From an uncultured beta proteobacterium (GTDB taxonomy: Bacteria > Pseudomonadota > Gammaproteobacteria > Burkholderiales > Burkholderiaceae): DNA of 36,412 nt. The stretch spans positions 1-36,412 of the forward strand of contig CAIUOP010000046.1 in NCBI GenBank assembly GCA_903900805.1, read 5' to 3'. Made by a program: the position numbers and the translations under genes. Below the pieces are notes generated by a model. It had not been told where the DNA came from. It saw nothing but the letters and a program-made list of their open reading frames with translations, and ran no database searches. Of the stretch, positions 7,733 through 17,536 are shown in pieces (the stretch's first letter is position 1; the number at the start of each line of letters is the position of its first letter).

Positions 7733-9634
7733 TTATTTGCCCGAGAACACTGAATTTATTGTTAATAAAGCTGGAAAACGTTGTTTGATGGAATGAGCGA
7801 TGCCCTCTACATCCAGGCCACACTTGCTCATCAGTAGGTTGTAGTCCCCATGCTCAATGAATTGATCGGGAAGACCTAACTGCAGAAGGGGTTTGTTAAT
7901 TCCGAGATGGGCAAGCGCTTCTAAGCAGGCACTTCCTGCACCACCCGCAATAACGCCGTCCTCAATCGTTACAAAATAATCATGATCTGCCGCCAAAGAT
8001 TTGATCAGATCAATATCGAGCGGCTTTACGAAACGCATATTGGCAACAGTCGCATCGATCCCCTCCGCAACTTCTAGCGCAGGGTATAGCAAAGTACCAA
8101 ATGCCAGTATTGCTACTCGATGCCCAGCAGGTGCCTGAGATTTACGCCGCAGCTCACCTTTACCAAAGGGTAATGTTCTCAACTCCTTGGAGGGAATTGC
8201 TCCAACTCCTGCACCACGAGGATAGCGCACAGCACTTGGATGCGGTTGATGAAATGCCGTAGTCAGAAGATCCCGACACTCTGCCTCATCTGCTGGTGTC
8301 ATCACTAACATATTTGGAATGCAGCGCAAAAATGGAATGTCGTAGGCGCCCGCATGGCTTGCACCATCAGCACCAACCAAACCAGCGCGATCTAATGCAA
8401 ACAAGACTGGCAAATCTTGCAAGGCCACATCATGTATTAATTGGTCGTAAGCGCGCTGCAAGAAAGTGGAATAAATTGCCACTACCGGTTTCATCCCTTC
8501 ACATGCCATACCTGCGGCAAATGTGACTGCATGCTGTTCGGCAATGCCGACGTCGTAATACCGTTTTGGGAAATTCTTTTCAAATTCAACCAAACCCGAA
8601 CCTTCGCGCATCGCTGGTGTAATACCAACTAATAATGGATCAGCATGCGCCATATCGCATAACCACTCACCAAATACTTGGGTGAAGGTTTTCTTGGTGG
8701 CGACAGATTTTTTAATGCCCTCTTCAGGATTAAATTTACTAGGCCCGTGATACAGCACAGGATCAGCCTCAGCCAATTCATAGCCTTGGCCTTTGCGAGT
8801 TACGACGTGCAAGAACTGTGGACCGCCACCCTCTAGGGCTAGGCGGCGAACGTTCTGCAGCATTGGAATTAAAGCATCTAAATCATGGCCATCAATGGGG
8901 CCGAAATAATTGAAACCAAATTCTTGAAAGATGGTTGAAGGTGACACCATACCTTTTGCATGATCTTCAAGACGTTTGGCAAACTCACGCAACGGAGGCG
9001 CAATCGATAAAACACTATCGATTCCTTTTTTGGTAGCGGAATAAATATTGCCACTCAGTAATCTCGCCAGATGACGATTGAGCGCACCCACTGCAGGAGA
9101 GATTGACATATCGTTGTCATTCAGAATGACAACGAGAGGAATGTCCTCATACACACCAGCATTATTCATTGCCTCAAATGCCATACCACCAGTCATTGCA
9201 CTATCACCGATGACGGCCACGGCGACATGATGCTCACCTTTGGTTTGAAATGCGCGCGCCATTCCCATCGCCGCTGAAATACTGGTGGATGAATGTCCTG
9301 TACCAAAGGCATCAAACTCACTTTCAGCACGCTGCGGAAATCCTGATAACCCCTTGAACTGACGCAGAGTATTCATACGCTCACGCCGGCCAGTCAATAT
9401 TTTGTGTGGATAGCTTTGGTGCCCCACGTCCCACACAATCCGATCGTCTGGAGTATCAAATACATAATGCAGAGCAATCGATAGCTCCACCGTTCCTAAA
9501 TTAGACGATAGGTGTCCGCCAGTCTGCGATACCGAATCCAAGACAAATTGACGTAACTCATCAGCAAGCGCTGGCAATTCTTCACGAGTCAGTTTTTTTA
9601 ATTCGCCGGGGGAGTTAATGGAATGTAAAGTCAT
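7733..9634 (-). CDS. dxs: 1-deoxy-D-xylulose-5-phosphate synthase
   Basis: This is the first enzyme of the MEP pathway: it condenses pyruvate and glyceraldehyde-3-phosphate with thiamine diphosphate. The 633-residue protein shows [20 protein letters not shown] and [15 protein letters not shown], then the ThDP/Mg motif [19 protein letters not shown] pyrimidine domain has [15 protein letters not shown] with the conserved Glu, and [17 protein letters not shown]-terminal transketolase domain follows ([18 protein letters not shown]). It sits 20 bp after ispA in the same orientation. No clear Shine-Dalgarno precedes the ATG at 9634. Together with ispA and the ispH fragment at the right edge, this gives several isoprenoid genes in one window. 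Confidence 0.97.
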   Translation of the reverse strand: MTLHSINSPGELKKLTREELPALADELRQFVLDSVSQTGGHLSSNLGTVELSIALHYVFDTPDDRIVWDVGHQSYPHKILTGRRERMNTLRQFKGLSGFPQRAESEFDAFGTGHSSTSISAAMGMARAFQTKGEHHVAVAVIGDSAMTGGMAFEAMNNAGVYEDIPLVVILNDNDMSISPAVGALNRHLARLLSGNIYSATKKGIDSVLSIAPPLREFAKRLEDHAKGMVSPSTIFQEFGFNYFGPIDGHDLDALIPMLQNVRRLALEGGGPQFLHVVTRKGQGYELAEADPVLYHGPSKFNPEEGIKKSVATKKTFTQVFGEWLCDMAHADPLLVGITPAMREGSGLVEFEKNFPKRYYDVGIAEQHAVTFAAGMACEGMKPVVAIYSTFLQRAYDQLIHDVALQDLPVLFALDRAGLVGADGASHAGAYDIPFLRCIPNMLVMTPADEAECRDLLTTAFHQPHPSAVRYPRGAGVGAIPSKELRTLPFGKGELRRKSQAPAGHRVAILAFGTLLYPALEVAEGIDATVANMRFVKPLDIDLIKSLAADHDYFVTIEDGVIAGGAGSACLEALAHLGINKPLLQLGLPDQFIEHGDYNLLMSKCGLDVEGIAHSIKQRFPALLTINSVFSGK

Positions 9635-9654
9635 TAAATTGATTTAATCTGTAT

Positions 9655-10545
9655 TTATTTAGCTCTATTAACGACTAAGAGCGCTAAATCTTTTAAGGCA
9701 TCTGCCTTGCTACCAAAATCAGTGAGGCTAGCGATAGCCATTTCTTGCAAGTCTTTAGCCTGCTTTTGTGCATAGTCTAAACCCATCAAAGTCACATAGG
9801 TAGGCTTATTCGCGGCCGCGTCCTTGCCTGCTGTTTTTCCGAGGGTTTGACTATCAGCCGTTGCATCAAGTACATCATCAACAATCTGAAACGCTAAACC
9901 CAGGGCTGTTGAATATTTTTGGAGCTGCGCCATTTGAGTAGGATTCAGATGTGCTGCAATACCGCCCAACTCAACAGCGCAAGAGAGTAAAGCACCGGTT
10001 TTCATGGCATGCATTTGCTTTAAACCAGCAAGATCTAGCTTTTTACCAACGCTCTCTAAATCAATTGCTTGACCGCCTGCCATACCACGTGAACCAGAAG
10101 CCGCAGCTAAGGAACTAATCATTAGTAAGCGAACGTCAACTTCACACTGTGCATTGGCGAGTATCTCAAAAGCACGGGTTTGCAAAGCGTCACCAACCAG
10201 AAGCGCAGTTGCCTCATCAAAAGCTTTGTGTACAGTCGGCCGACCACGACGTAAATCATCATCATCCATGCAAGGCAAGTCATCATGTACTAATGAATAT
10301 GCATGAATACATTCGATTGCCACTGCAGCAGCATCTAATGCCTGCGCTTTAGCATCGCCAAGAGAGCCTGCTGCATAAACCAACAAGGGGCGAATACGTT
10401 TACCGCCACCTTGCGCGGCATAACGCATCGCTTCGTGTAAACGATGCGGCGTAGTTTGCGCAGAATCGAGCAAGCTATCCAATGCTGTCTCAGCTCGCTC
10501 AGAGTGATTACTGAGCCACTCTTGAAATTGAAAGGTGGCAGTCAT
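9655..10545 (-). CDS. ispA: Farnesyl diphosphate synthase (geranyltranstransferase)
   Basis: This enzyme condenses IPP with DMAPP and GPP to give farnesyl diphosphate. The 296-residue protein has the first Asp-rich motif DDLPCMDDDDLRRGRPTVH, the lysine-containing GGGKRIRPLLVYAAG, and the second Asp-rich motif FQIVDDVLDATADSQTLGK. Length and motifs match short-chain bacterial FPP synthases. Its ATG overlaps the xseB stop by one base (TAATG), indicating translational coupling. The xseB-ispA-dxs order is common in Proteobacteria. Confidence 0.96.
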   Translation of the reverse strand: MTATFQFQEWLSNHSERAETALDSLLDSAQTTPHRLHEAMRYAAQGGGKRIRPLLVYAAGSLGDAKAQALDAAAVAIECIHAYSLVHDDLPCMDDDDLRRGRPTVHKAFDEATALLVGDALQTRAFEILANAQCEVDVRLLMISSLAAASGSRGMAGGQAIDLESVGKKLDLAGLKQMHAMKTGALLSCAVELGGIAAHLNPTQMAQLQKYSTALGLAFQIVDDVLDATADSQTLGKTAGKDAAANKPTYVTLMGLDYAQKQAKDLQEMAIASLTDFGSKADALKDLALLVVNRAK

Positions 10546-10778
10546 TAAGCCTCGAATACTCGTACCTGCTGTTCAACTTGAGCAAGCATGCTCTGGCAAT
10601 GCTTTAACAAAGCAGCGCCCCGTTGATAAGCTAAAAGGGTCTCTTCCAAAGAGAATTTTCCTGACTCCATATCCGAAATTAACTTTTCGAGCTCTTTGAC
10701 AGCCTGCTCATAGCGGAGATCTGGGTCGATTTTGACCTCAAGACCTGGTTTTTGAGTCTCTAACTTTTTGGTTGGCAT
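10545..10778 (-). CDS. xseB: Exodeoxyribonuclease VII small subunit
   Basis: The small regulatory subunit of ExoVII, which degrades single-stranded DNA in either direction together with XseA (not in this window). The 77-residue, mostly helical protein has the family core RYEQAVKELEKLISDMESGK, then SLEETLLAYQRGAALLKHC. An AAGGAA Shine-Dalgarno lies about 7 nt upstream of the ATG at 10778. It is first in the operon, divergent from the Rieske oxygenase across 161 bp. Confidence 0.93.
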   Translation of the reverse strand: MPTKKLETQKPGLEVKIDPDLRYEQAVKELEKLISDMESGKFSLEETLLAYQRGAALLKHCQSMLAQVEQQVRVFEA

Positions 10779-10843
10779 AAGCTGTTTCCTTCATATTTCC
10801 CATACGGATAGCTCTATATATTAAAGCGAGAAGCCCCTCCGAT

Positions 10844-10858
10844 GGGTATAATCTACCC
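10844..10858 (+). promoter_or_regulatory. Putative -10 box inside a GGGTA/TACCC inverted repeat
   Basis: A perfect TATAAT at 10847-10852 on the plus strand is embedded in GGGTA-taatc-TACCC. Transcription would begin near 10860 and give a leader of about 80 nt for the Rieske gene. That leader contains a small UUCG-tetraloop hairpin (10906-10919). No consensus -35 is evident at the right distance. The inverted repeat could be an operator or chance. Confidence 0.4.
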
Positions 10859-10939
10859 CTTCCTTTCCAATATCGATCCGTCGATGGTTGGATTGGTTAT
10901 TCCGCTTAGCTTCGGCTGACGTTTTCGGGGGTGGGGAGA

Positions 10940-12046
10940 ATGACTAATCTGGCTGCCGCGCAGAAGCTTGCGCCGTCCAATCTACAACTGCCGGTTTCGG
11001 CATATTTTGACGCTGATTTGTATCAGCGGGAAATTGAACTGCTTTTTAAGCAGGGGCCTGGCTATGTTGGCCACGAACTCATGGTGCCTGAAATTGGCTC
11101 CTACCAAACTTTAAGCGCAGAAAATGAAGGTCGCATTCTGGTTCGGAATGAATCTGGTGTTGAACTGCTTTCCAATGTCTGCCGTCATCGCCAAGCGCTA
11201 ATGCTTAATGGCAAAGGTAGAGCAGAAAATATTGTTTGCCCACTCCATCGCTGGACTTACGACTTAGGCGGTAATTTATTAGGCGCACCTCATTTTGAAG
11301 ATAAGCCTTGCCTCAACCTAGGTAAGTCCCCTTTGCAAAATTGGCAAGGGCTATTATTTGAAGGTCCACGCGATGTACGATCTGATCTTGCAAAACTCGG
11401 TGTGGCCGAGGATCTTCAATTTGATGGTTACATACTTGATCATGTCGAAGTACACAATTGCAATTACAACTGGAAAACTTTCATTGAAGTTTATCTCGAG
11501 GATTACCATGTTGTTCCGTTCCACCCCGGCTTAGGTAAGTTTATTTCTTGTGAAGACTTGCGCTGGGAATTTGGTGATTGGCATAGCGTGCAAACAGTTG
11601 GTATTCATAAAGATTTGCAAACGCCAGGTTCACCGGTATACCGCAACTGGCACGATGCAGTCATGCGTCAATACAAGGGTAAAACGCCACGGCATGGGGC
11701 AATCTGGCTAACTTATTACCCTAATGTGATGGTGGAGTGGTACCCAGGCGTACTCTGTGTCTCTACTCTGCACCCCATGGGTCCAAATCAAACCCGCAAT
11801 ATCGTTGAGTTCTATTACCCCGAAGAAATCGCCCTATTCGAGCGTGAGTTTGTAGAGGCTGAACGAGCTGCCTATATGGAAACCTGTATTGAGGATGATG
11901 AGATTGGTGAGCGCATGGATCAAGGTCGCGCCGCACTTTTTGCACGTGGCATTAATGAAGTAGGGCCCTATCAAAGCCCCATGGAAGACGGTATGCAGCA
12001 CTTTCATGAGTGGTACCGTCGCGTAATGAATTTTCAAGGCGCATAA
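10940..12046 (+). CDS. Rieske non-heme iron oxygenase, alpha-subunit type
   Basis: A 368-residue oxygenase-type protein. An N-terminal Rieske [2Fe-2S] domain has C81-x-H83 (NVCRHRQ) and C100-x2-H103 (VCPLHRW). A C-terminal catalytic domain carries the mononuclear-iron motif EDYHVVPFHPG (H190, H195). The family oxidises aromatic rings, sterols or quaternary amines using electrons from a separate reductase. The substrate cannot be read from sequence. No beta subunit or reductase is adjacent; the only reductase candidate in the window is the ferredoxin fusion at 33.7 kb. The open frame begins at a GTG at 10931. I prefer the ATG at 10940, with a G-rich stretch upstream. It is followed by the sulfurtransferase gene after 45 bp. 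Confidence 0.88.
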   Translation: MTNLAAAQKLAPSNLQLPVSAYFDADLYQREIELLFKQGPGYVGHELMVPEIGSYQTLSAENEGRILVRNESGVELLSNVCRHRQALMLNGKGRAENIVCPLHRWTYDLGGNLLGAPHFEDKPCLNLGKSPLQNWQGLLFEGPRDVRSDLAKLGVAEDLQFDGYILDHVEVHNCNYNWKTFIEVYLEDYHVVPFHPGLGKFISCEDLRWEFGDWHSVQTVGIHKDLQTPGSPVYRNWHDAVMRQYKGKTPRHGAIWLTYYPNVMVEWYPGVLCVSTLHPMGPNQTRNIVEFYYPEEIALFEREFVEAERAAYMETCIEDDEIGERMDQGRAALFARGINEVGPYQSPMEDGMQHFHEWYRRVMNFQGA

Positions 12047-12091
12047 TTAAGACGCCCTCTTAAATAATTTGCATTCAATATAGGAAGCCAT

Positions 12092-12925
12092 ATGACTCCT
12101 CTAATTTCCGCAAACCAGTTAGAAGAAATCCTCAATAGTGGTGAGAATGTTTTGCTCTGTGATTGCCGCTTTGATTTAGCAAAGCCAGAGGCTGGTAGAA
12201 AGGCATATGAAGAAAGTCATATCCCTGGTGCTATTTATGTCGACCTTGATCAAGACATGTCTGGCACTAAAACAGGAACTAATGGTCGACACCCACTTCC
12301 TTCGCCACAAGATTGGGCAAAAACTAAAGCCCGTTTAGGTATCAGTCCAAAAACTCTCGTGGTTGCCTACGACAAACAAGGCTCGGTTTATGCCAGCCGC
12401 CTATGGTGGATGCTTAAAGCCACAGGGCATGCCAATGTCCGCGTCTTAGATGGCGGTCTTGATTCTTGGAATGGACCGATGGGCACAATGCCCCGCAAAC
12501 CAACACCGACATCTCAAGCGATTGAGCCTATGCCTTATGTTGGTCTAGTTTCAGTTGAGGATGTAGTGAGTAATCTTCAGTCTGGCAAAAATCTCGTCAT
12601 TGATGCCAGAGCTAATGATCGTTTTCATGGTGAGAATGAAACCTTAGATCCTATTGGCGGGCATATTCCTGGTGCAGTCAATCACTTCTTTAAAGGCAAT
12701 CTTTCTGCCACTGCATTTAAAGCACCTGAGCAGCTCTTTAAAGATTTTATTGAGTTACTAGGTCCTAAGAAGCCATCTGAAGTGATACATCAATGTGGTT
12801 CAGGCGTTACTGCCTGCCATAATCTTTTGGCAATGGAAGTGGCTGGGTTAAAAGGCTCACGTCTTTATGCAGGCAGTTGGAGTGAATGGTGCGCTGACCC
12901 GACAAGACCGGTTGCTACTGATTAG
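12092..12925 (+). CDS. sseA: Sulfurtransferase, 3-mercaptopyruvate/thiosulfate type (double rhodanese)
   Basis: A 277-residue protein with two rhodanese domains. The N-terminal one is inactive (HIPGAIYVDLDQDMSG). The C-terminal one carries the catalytic loop CGSGVTAC with the nucleophile C235. A CGSGVT loop is the form typical of 3-mercaptopyruvate sulfurtransferases, whereas thiosulfate rhodaneses usually have CRxGx[RT]. It would move sulfane sulfur from mercaptopyruvate to thiol acceptors. An AGGAAG Shine-Dalgarno lies just upstream of the ATG. It lies downstream of the Rieske gene and converges on the ZIP transporter with a 14-bp gap. The gene symbol rests on the active-site loop. Confidence 0.88.
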   Translation: MTPLISANQLEEILNSGENVLLCDCRFDLAKPEAGRKAYEESHIPGAIYVDLDQDMSGTKTGTNGRHPLPSPQDWAKTKARLGISPKTLVVAYDKQGSVYASRLWWMLKATGHANVRVLDGGLDSWNGPMGTMPRKPTPTSQAIEPMPYVGLVSVEDVVSNLQSGKNLVIDARANDRFHGENETLDPIGGHIPGAVNHFFKGNLSATAFKAPEQLFKDFIELLGPKKPSEVIHQCGSGVTACHNLLAMEVAGLKGSRLYAGSWSEWCADPTRPVATD

Positions 12926-12939
12926 TATCGATGAAGCTC

Positions 12940-13713
12940 TCAATGCAGCAAAGATAGCAGGATCACAAATCCTACGCCACACGCAATTAAAAGAGTTTGG
13001 CGTAAGGACTCGGCCCAATGAGGGCGGCGGTGCATTTGCGGGATGAGATCACTCACCGCAATATAGATAAAACTACTCGATGAAATAACCAATAGATAAG
13101 GCATCGCAGCGTGCGCCTTCTCTAAGAAGAAGTAGGCTAATACGCCACCAAGTACTGCTGCTAATCCACAAATCAGGTTGTACAACAATGCGCGAGCTTT
13201 TGAGAAGCCTGCATTGAGCAACACAATGAAATCGCCAATCTCTTGCGGGATCTCATGCGCGATGATCGCGATTGCAGTAAAGATACCAAGCTGATAGTCC
13301 GCCATAAATGCTGCAGCAATCAAGATACCATCCACAAAATTATGAATGCCATCGCCGACTAAAATCATCCAACCACTGCGACCAGCATTCTCAGCGTCAT
13401 GTCCATGGTGATGGGGGTGTCCATCACCTTCGTGATGGTGGTCATGACGCAGGAGGGCAATTTTCTCAAGCAAGAAGAAGCCCAATAAACCCGCAAGTAG
13501 TGTTGCAAACAATAGCTGTGGGCTTGTCCCTTCCATGCTGAATGCTTCGGGTAAAGAATGCAGTAAAGCAGTTGCCAGCAAAATACCGACTGACAAACTC
13601 ACCATATTGTTGACCATCTTAGCAAGCAAAGCTACAGAAAAGGTGGCGGCTACTAATACGCTAGCAGCCCCTGCTAAGGCAGTAACCAAGACAATGGTTT
13701 GTAAAACTGTCAT
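12940..13713 (-). CDS. ZIP family divalent metal transporter
   Basis: A 257-residue inner-membrane protein with about seven to eight hydrophobic segments. A His-rich cytoplasmic loop lies between TM3 and TM4 (RHDHHHEGDGHPHHHGHD). The ZIP metal-site signatures are GDGIHNFVDGILIAAAF in TM4 and AHEIPQEIGDFIVLLNAG in TM5. The HEIPQEIGD form resembles the LIV-1/SLC39 type, with Gln in place of the second His. The family imports Zn2+, Fe2+ or Mn2+, and the metal here is not decided. Its ATG lies 5 bp after the stop of the hydrolase gene, so the two are probably co-transcribed after polA. Confidence 0.92.
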   Translation of the reverse strand: MTVLQTIVLVTALAGAASVLVAATFSVALLAKMVNNMVSLSVGILLATALLHSLPEAFSMEGTSPQLLFATLLAGLLGFFLLEKIALLRHDHHHEGDGHPHHHGHDAENAGRSGWMILVGDGIHNFVDGILIAAAFMADYQLGIFTAIAIIAHEIPQEIGDFIVLLNAGFSKARALLYNLICGLAAVLGGVLAYFFLEKAHAAMPYLLVISSSSFIYIAVSDLIPQMHRRPHWAESLRQTLLIACGVGFVILLSLLH

Positions 13714-13718
13714 TGTGA

Positions 13719-14594
13719 TTAAGCCACTCCCATTTTCTTAAACCAAGCGATGCACTTTTCCCAACCATCTTTAGCGGGACCTTCGCGATACGTTGCGCGA
13801 TAGTCAGCATGAAAGGCATGCGGTGCATCTGGATAAACCTCAATCATGGATGCTTTAGCGGCAGGATTCTTGGGAGCTGCTTCTGCTAGAGCTGCGCGCA
13901 TCTGCTCAACACTCTCCAAAGAAATACCAGCATCAGCGCCACCATATAAACCAAGGACTGGCGCCTTTAAGTCCGCAGCAATATCTACTGGATGACGTGG
14001 ATTGCCTTCCGTCTTCTCACCAATCACACGACCATACCAAGCCACACCTGCGCGCACTTGCGGCAAAGTGGCAGATAACCAAGTAATGCGTCCACCCCAA
14101 CAGAACCCTGTTACACCAACTCTTTTAAGATCGCCACCATTTTTACCAGCCCATACCAAAGCTGACTGTAAATCATTGAGCACTTGTGCATCCGGTGTTT
14201 TGGCCACAATATTCTTCTGAATCTCTGCCACTGTTCCATAAGAATTAGGATCGCCAGCACGAACAAATTTCTCGGGCGCAATCGCAAGATAACCAAGTTT
14301 GGCAAAGCGGCGCGTAACATCAGCAATGTATTCATGCACACCAAAGATTTCACTCACCACAATAATGATGGGCAAGGATCCTTTGGATTTTTCAGGACGC
14401 GATACATAAGCAGGCATCTGAAAGCTGCCCACTGGAATCATTTGCTCACCCGCTTTTAGGCCATTGAAATTCGTCTCAATAGCAGCGGCCATTACTGGCT
14501 CTGATGCCGCTACAAAACCAACTCCAATCGAAGTGGCACTAATTGCTGAGCTCTTTATAAAATTACGTCTGCTGCTTTGTGTTTTCTGATTCAT
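13719..14594 (-). CDS. Dienelactone hydrolase family protein with Tat signal
   Basis: An alpha/beta hydrolase of the carboxymethylenebutenolidase family. The first 35 residues hold a twin-arginine signal (SRRNFIKSSAISATSIG, then a hydrophobic stretch and PVMAAA), so export to the periplasm is predicted. The nucleophile motif is GFCWGG (Cys), with VVSEIFGVHEY near the oxyanion region and HAFHADYR holding the catalytic His. Substrates other than dienelactone are common in this family and cannot be named here. I place the start at the ATG at 14594 (291 residues), which has AAGGAG 8 nt upstream. The open frame continues to 14654, but that would overlap polA and bury the Tat signal. Confidence 0.9.
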   Translation of the reverse strand: MNQKTQSSRRNFIKSSAISATSIGVGFVAASEPVMAAAIETNFNGLKAGEQMIPVGSFQMPAYVSRPEKSKGSLPIIIVVSEIFGVHEYIADVTRRFAKLGYLAIAPEKFVRAGDPNSYGTVAEIQKNIVAKTPDAQVLNDLQSALVWAGKNGGDLKRVGVTGFCWGGRITWLSATLPQVRAGVAWYGRVIGEKTEGNPRHPVDIAADLKAPVLGLYGGADAGISLESVEQMRAALAEAAPKNPAAKASMIEVYPDAPHAFHADYRATYREGPAKDGWEKCIAWFKKMGVA

Positions 14595-14619
14595 TGAATT
14601 TATCTCCTTACTGTTATTT

Positions 14620-17454
14620 CTAATGTGCTTCTTCCCAATTATCGCCAATACCAATACTAACCACCAAAGGCACCTTTAGCTGTGCCACATTACACATCAA
14701 GCCAGGTAACTTAGCTTGCAGGAGCTCGATTTCATCCAAGGGAACATCGAATACCAATTCATCATGCACCTGAAGAAGTAATTTTGTTTTTAATTGCTCT
14801 TTTTCAAGCCAATCTTCAACTGCAATCATCGCCAACTTAATCAGATCTGCTGCCGTACCCTGCATGGGGGCATTAATCGCAGCTCGTTCAGCCCCTTGGC
14901 GACGCGGTCCATTGGAACCCTTAATTTCTGGGAGCCAAAGACGGCGTCCAAAGACAGTTTCCACATAACCATTTTCCCTGGCCTCCAAGCGTGTGTGCTC
15001 CATGTACTGAGCAACCCCAGGGTAACGATCAAAATATTTAGCGATATAGTTTTGCGCTGCAGAGCGTTCTATACCTAAGTTGCCAGCCAAACCGAATGCG
15101 CTCATGCCATAAATCAGGCCGAAATTAATTACTTTGGCATAACGGCGCTGTTCAGAACTCACTTCATCTAATGGAATACCAAAGATTTCTGCAGCAGTTG
15201 CTTGATGGACATCCTTGCCATCTCTAAAAGCAGTTAATAAATTTTCATCTTCAGCAATATGTGCCATGATGCGCAGCTCAATTTGTGAATAATCAGCTGA
15301 GAGTAATTTGCAGCCATCTGCTGGCACAAAAGCTTCTCTGATGCGACGACCTTCTTCGGTGCGCACAGGAATGTTCTGTAAATTGGGATCACTAGATGCC
15401 AAGCGGCCGGTGACCGCAGTTGCTTGCGAGAAATTGGTATGTACGCGCCCAGTCTTCGGATCAGCCATCCGTGGGAGTTTCTCAATATAGGTAGACATCA
15501 GCTTAGCTAAACTGCGATAGTCCAAGATGCGGGCTGGCAAGGGGTAATCCTCAGCAAGCTTTTGCAAAACTTCTTCATCAGTAGAGGGTGCGCCTGAAGG
15601 TGTCTTCTTAATGATTGGTAATTCAAGCTGGCCGAACAAGATTTCTGCAATCTGTTTAGGCGATTGAATATTGAATGGTTGCCCAGCCAACTTATGAATC
15701 TCTCCCTCTAATTCCAAGAGACGCTTACCTACTTGCTGACCTTGTTTGGCCAATAAAGCAGAATCAATTCTGATTCCGTTACGCTCCATGATGCCAAGGA
15801 CGCGCATCGCTGGCATTTCAATCTTTTCATAGACATACAACAACCCAGGATTTTCCTGAATCTGCGGCCAAAGCTCTAAATGCAGGCGCAAAGTAATATC
15901 TGCATCCTCTGCTGCATAGCCCGTCGCGATTTTGAGGTCGACCTGATCAAAGCCAATTTGATGAACGCCCTTACCGCAGACCTCTTCATAGCGAATCGTC
16001 TTCATGCCAAGGTGGCGCTCAGCCAAACTATCCATATTGTGCGGAAGATGCGACTCTAAGACATAAGACTCAAGCAAGGTATCAAATGCAATACCGTTTA
16101 GTGTGATTCCATAATTTGCAAAGATATGTGCGTCATACTTTAAGTTTTGCCCCACCTTCAAATGGGTTTTACTTTCCAGCCAAGGCCTGATACGCGCAAG
16201 AACGGTAGCACGATCTAGCTGTGCCTCTCCATTGCGATGAGCGACTGGAATGTAACAAGCCTCGCCTGGCTGTACCGATAAAGAAATACCAACTAATTCT
16301 GCAGCCAGCGCATCAAGACTAGTAGTTTCTGTATCGACGGCAGTTAATTGGGCAGTCTCAATTTTCTTCAGCCACTTATCTAAACCCGCTTCATCCACAA
16401 TGCATTCATAAGTTTTCTCAATCGCACCTTGAAAATCTCTTGTGTCTTGTGATAAGTCTTTTGTAGGTGAGCTTGCAATGCTGGCAGATTTTTTAGGGAA
16501 AGAAAGTTCTTCAGACGGGACATTAGTAATAGGGGTGCCCGCTAAATCGAATGTAGCCTCCACTTCGGAGCCCTCTCTAGATGGGCCTGTCAGTTGCCTT
16601 TCAACATCCCGCAACCAAGTCTTAAAGGCATAACGCTCAAATAACTCGCGCAATAGAGATGGGTCTTCAGACTTTGCATGTAGATCATCTAAGCCAGGTA
16701 AATGCAGTGATAAGTCACAATCGGTTTTAACAGTAATGAGTTGGCGAGCCTGGGGTAACCACTCTAATGAGGCGCGTAGATTTTCTCCAACTACACCTTT
16801 CACTTGATCAGCATTGGCCATTAGATTATCGAGATCGCCAAACTCTGCTAACCATTTATTAGCTGTCTTTGGTCCAGCCTTAGGAACACCAGGAACGTTA
16901 TCTACGGTATCACCAATAATGGATAAGTAATCAACTATGCGCTCTGGCGGTACTCCGAACTTCTCGATAACACCATTGATGTCTAACTTTTCATTGCTCA
17001 TCGTGTTAATCAAAGTCACTGATGAATTAACCAACTGAGCTAAATCTTTATCCCCAGTGGAGATGATGGTTTCCCAACCTGCTTCTGTAGCTTGGCAAGC
17101 TAAAGTACCAATCACATCGTCGGCTTCAACTCCAGAAACCATTAATACTGGCCAGCCTAATGCTTTGACAATCGCATGAATAGGCTCAATTTGTTTGACC
17201 AAATCTTCAGGCATTGGGGAGCGATGGGCCTTGTACTCGGAGTACATTTCATCCCGAAAAGTCTTGCCTTTGGCATCAAAAACACAGGCAATGTGGTCAG
17301 CCTTGAGTTCAGACCTAGCCCGACGCATCATATTGACCATGCCATATATGGCCCCAGTGGGCTCCCCAGCCCCATTTCTGAGGTCTGGCATGGCATGAAA
17401 GGCACGGTAGAGGTAGCTAGAGCCGTCTACCAACAAGAGTCTATGTTTAGTCAT
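14620..17454 (-). CDS. polA: DNA polymerase I
   Basis: A 944-residue repair and primer-removal polymerase with all three activities. The N-terminal 5'-3' exonuclease begins RLLLVDGSSYLYRAFHAMP and has GVEADDVIGTLA and STGDKDLAQLV. The 3'-5' proofreading domain retains its acidic residues (DTETTSLD, NLKYDAHIF, YAAEDADITLRL), so it looks active. The polymerase domain has DYSQIELRIMAHIAEDE, RRYAKVINFGLIYGMS and LLQVHDELVFD. I chose the ATG at 17454; the frame is open to a TTG at 17469. A TACGAT box 6 nt before this ATG could be a -10, which would make the mRNA nearly leaderless. It heads the polA-hydrolase-ZIP run. Confidence 0.97.
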   Translation of the reverse strand: MTKHRLLLVDGSSYLYRAFHAMPDLRNGAGEPTGAIYGMVNMMRRARSELKADHIACVFDAKGKTFRDEMYSEYKAHRSPMPEDLVKQIEPIHAIVKALGWPVLMVSGVEADDVIGTLACQATEAGWETIISTGDKDLAQLVNSSVTLINTMSNEKLDINGVIEKFGVPPERIVDYLSIIGDTVDNVPGVPKAGPKTANKWLAEFGDLDNLMANADQVKGVVGENLRASLEWLPQARQLITVKTDCDLSLHLPGLDDLHAKSEDPSLLRELFERYAFKTWLRDVERQLTGPSREGSEVEATFDLAGTPITNVPSEELSFPKKSASIASSPTKDLSQDTRDFQGAIEKTYECIVDEAGLDKWLKKIETAQLTAVDTETTSLDALAAELVGISLSVQPGEACYIPVAHRNGEAQLDRATVLARIRPWLESKTHLKVGQNLKYDAHIFANYGITLNGIAFDTLLESYVLESHLPHNMDSLAERHLGMKTIRYEEVCGKGVHQIGFDQVDLKIATGYAAEDADITLRLHLELWPQIQENPGLLYVYEKIEMPAMRVLGIMERNGIRIDSALLAKQGQQVGKRLLELEGEIHKLAGQPFNIQSPKQIAEILFGQLELPIIKKTPSGAPSTDEEVLQKLAEDYPLPARILDYRSLAKLMSTYIEKLPRMADPKTGRVHTNFSQATAVTGRLASSDPNLQNIPVRTEEGRRIREAFVPADGCKLLSADYSQIELRIMAHIAEDENLLTAFRDGKDVHQATAAEIFGIPLDEVSSEQRRYAKVINFGLIYGMSAFGLAGNLGIERSAAQNYIAKYFDRYPGVAQYMEHTRLEARENGYVETVFGRRLWLPEIKGSNGPRRQGAERAAINAPMQGTAADLIKLAMIAVEDWLEKEQLKTKLLLQVHDELVFDVPLDEIELLQAKLPGLMCNVAQLKVPLVVSIGIGDNWEEAH

Positions 17455-17536
17455 ACCGCAATCGTACAATCTAGTTGTGAATTGCCTACAGGTCTGGTTA
17501 AGGAACCGCCCGAGAGTAGGCTTAAAAAGGTGAAAA

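Noticed and set aside
14595..14654. N-terminal extension of the dienelactone hydrolase overlapping polA
   Set aside because: AAGGAG supports the ATG at 14594, and the extension would move the Tat signal away from the N terminus.
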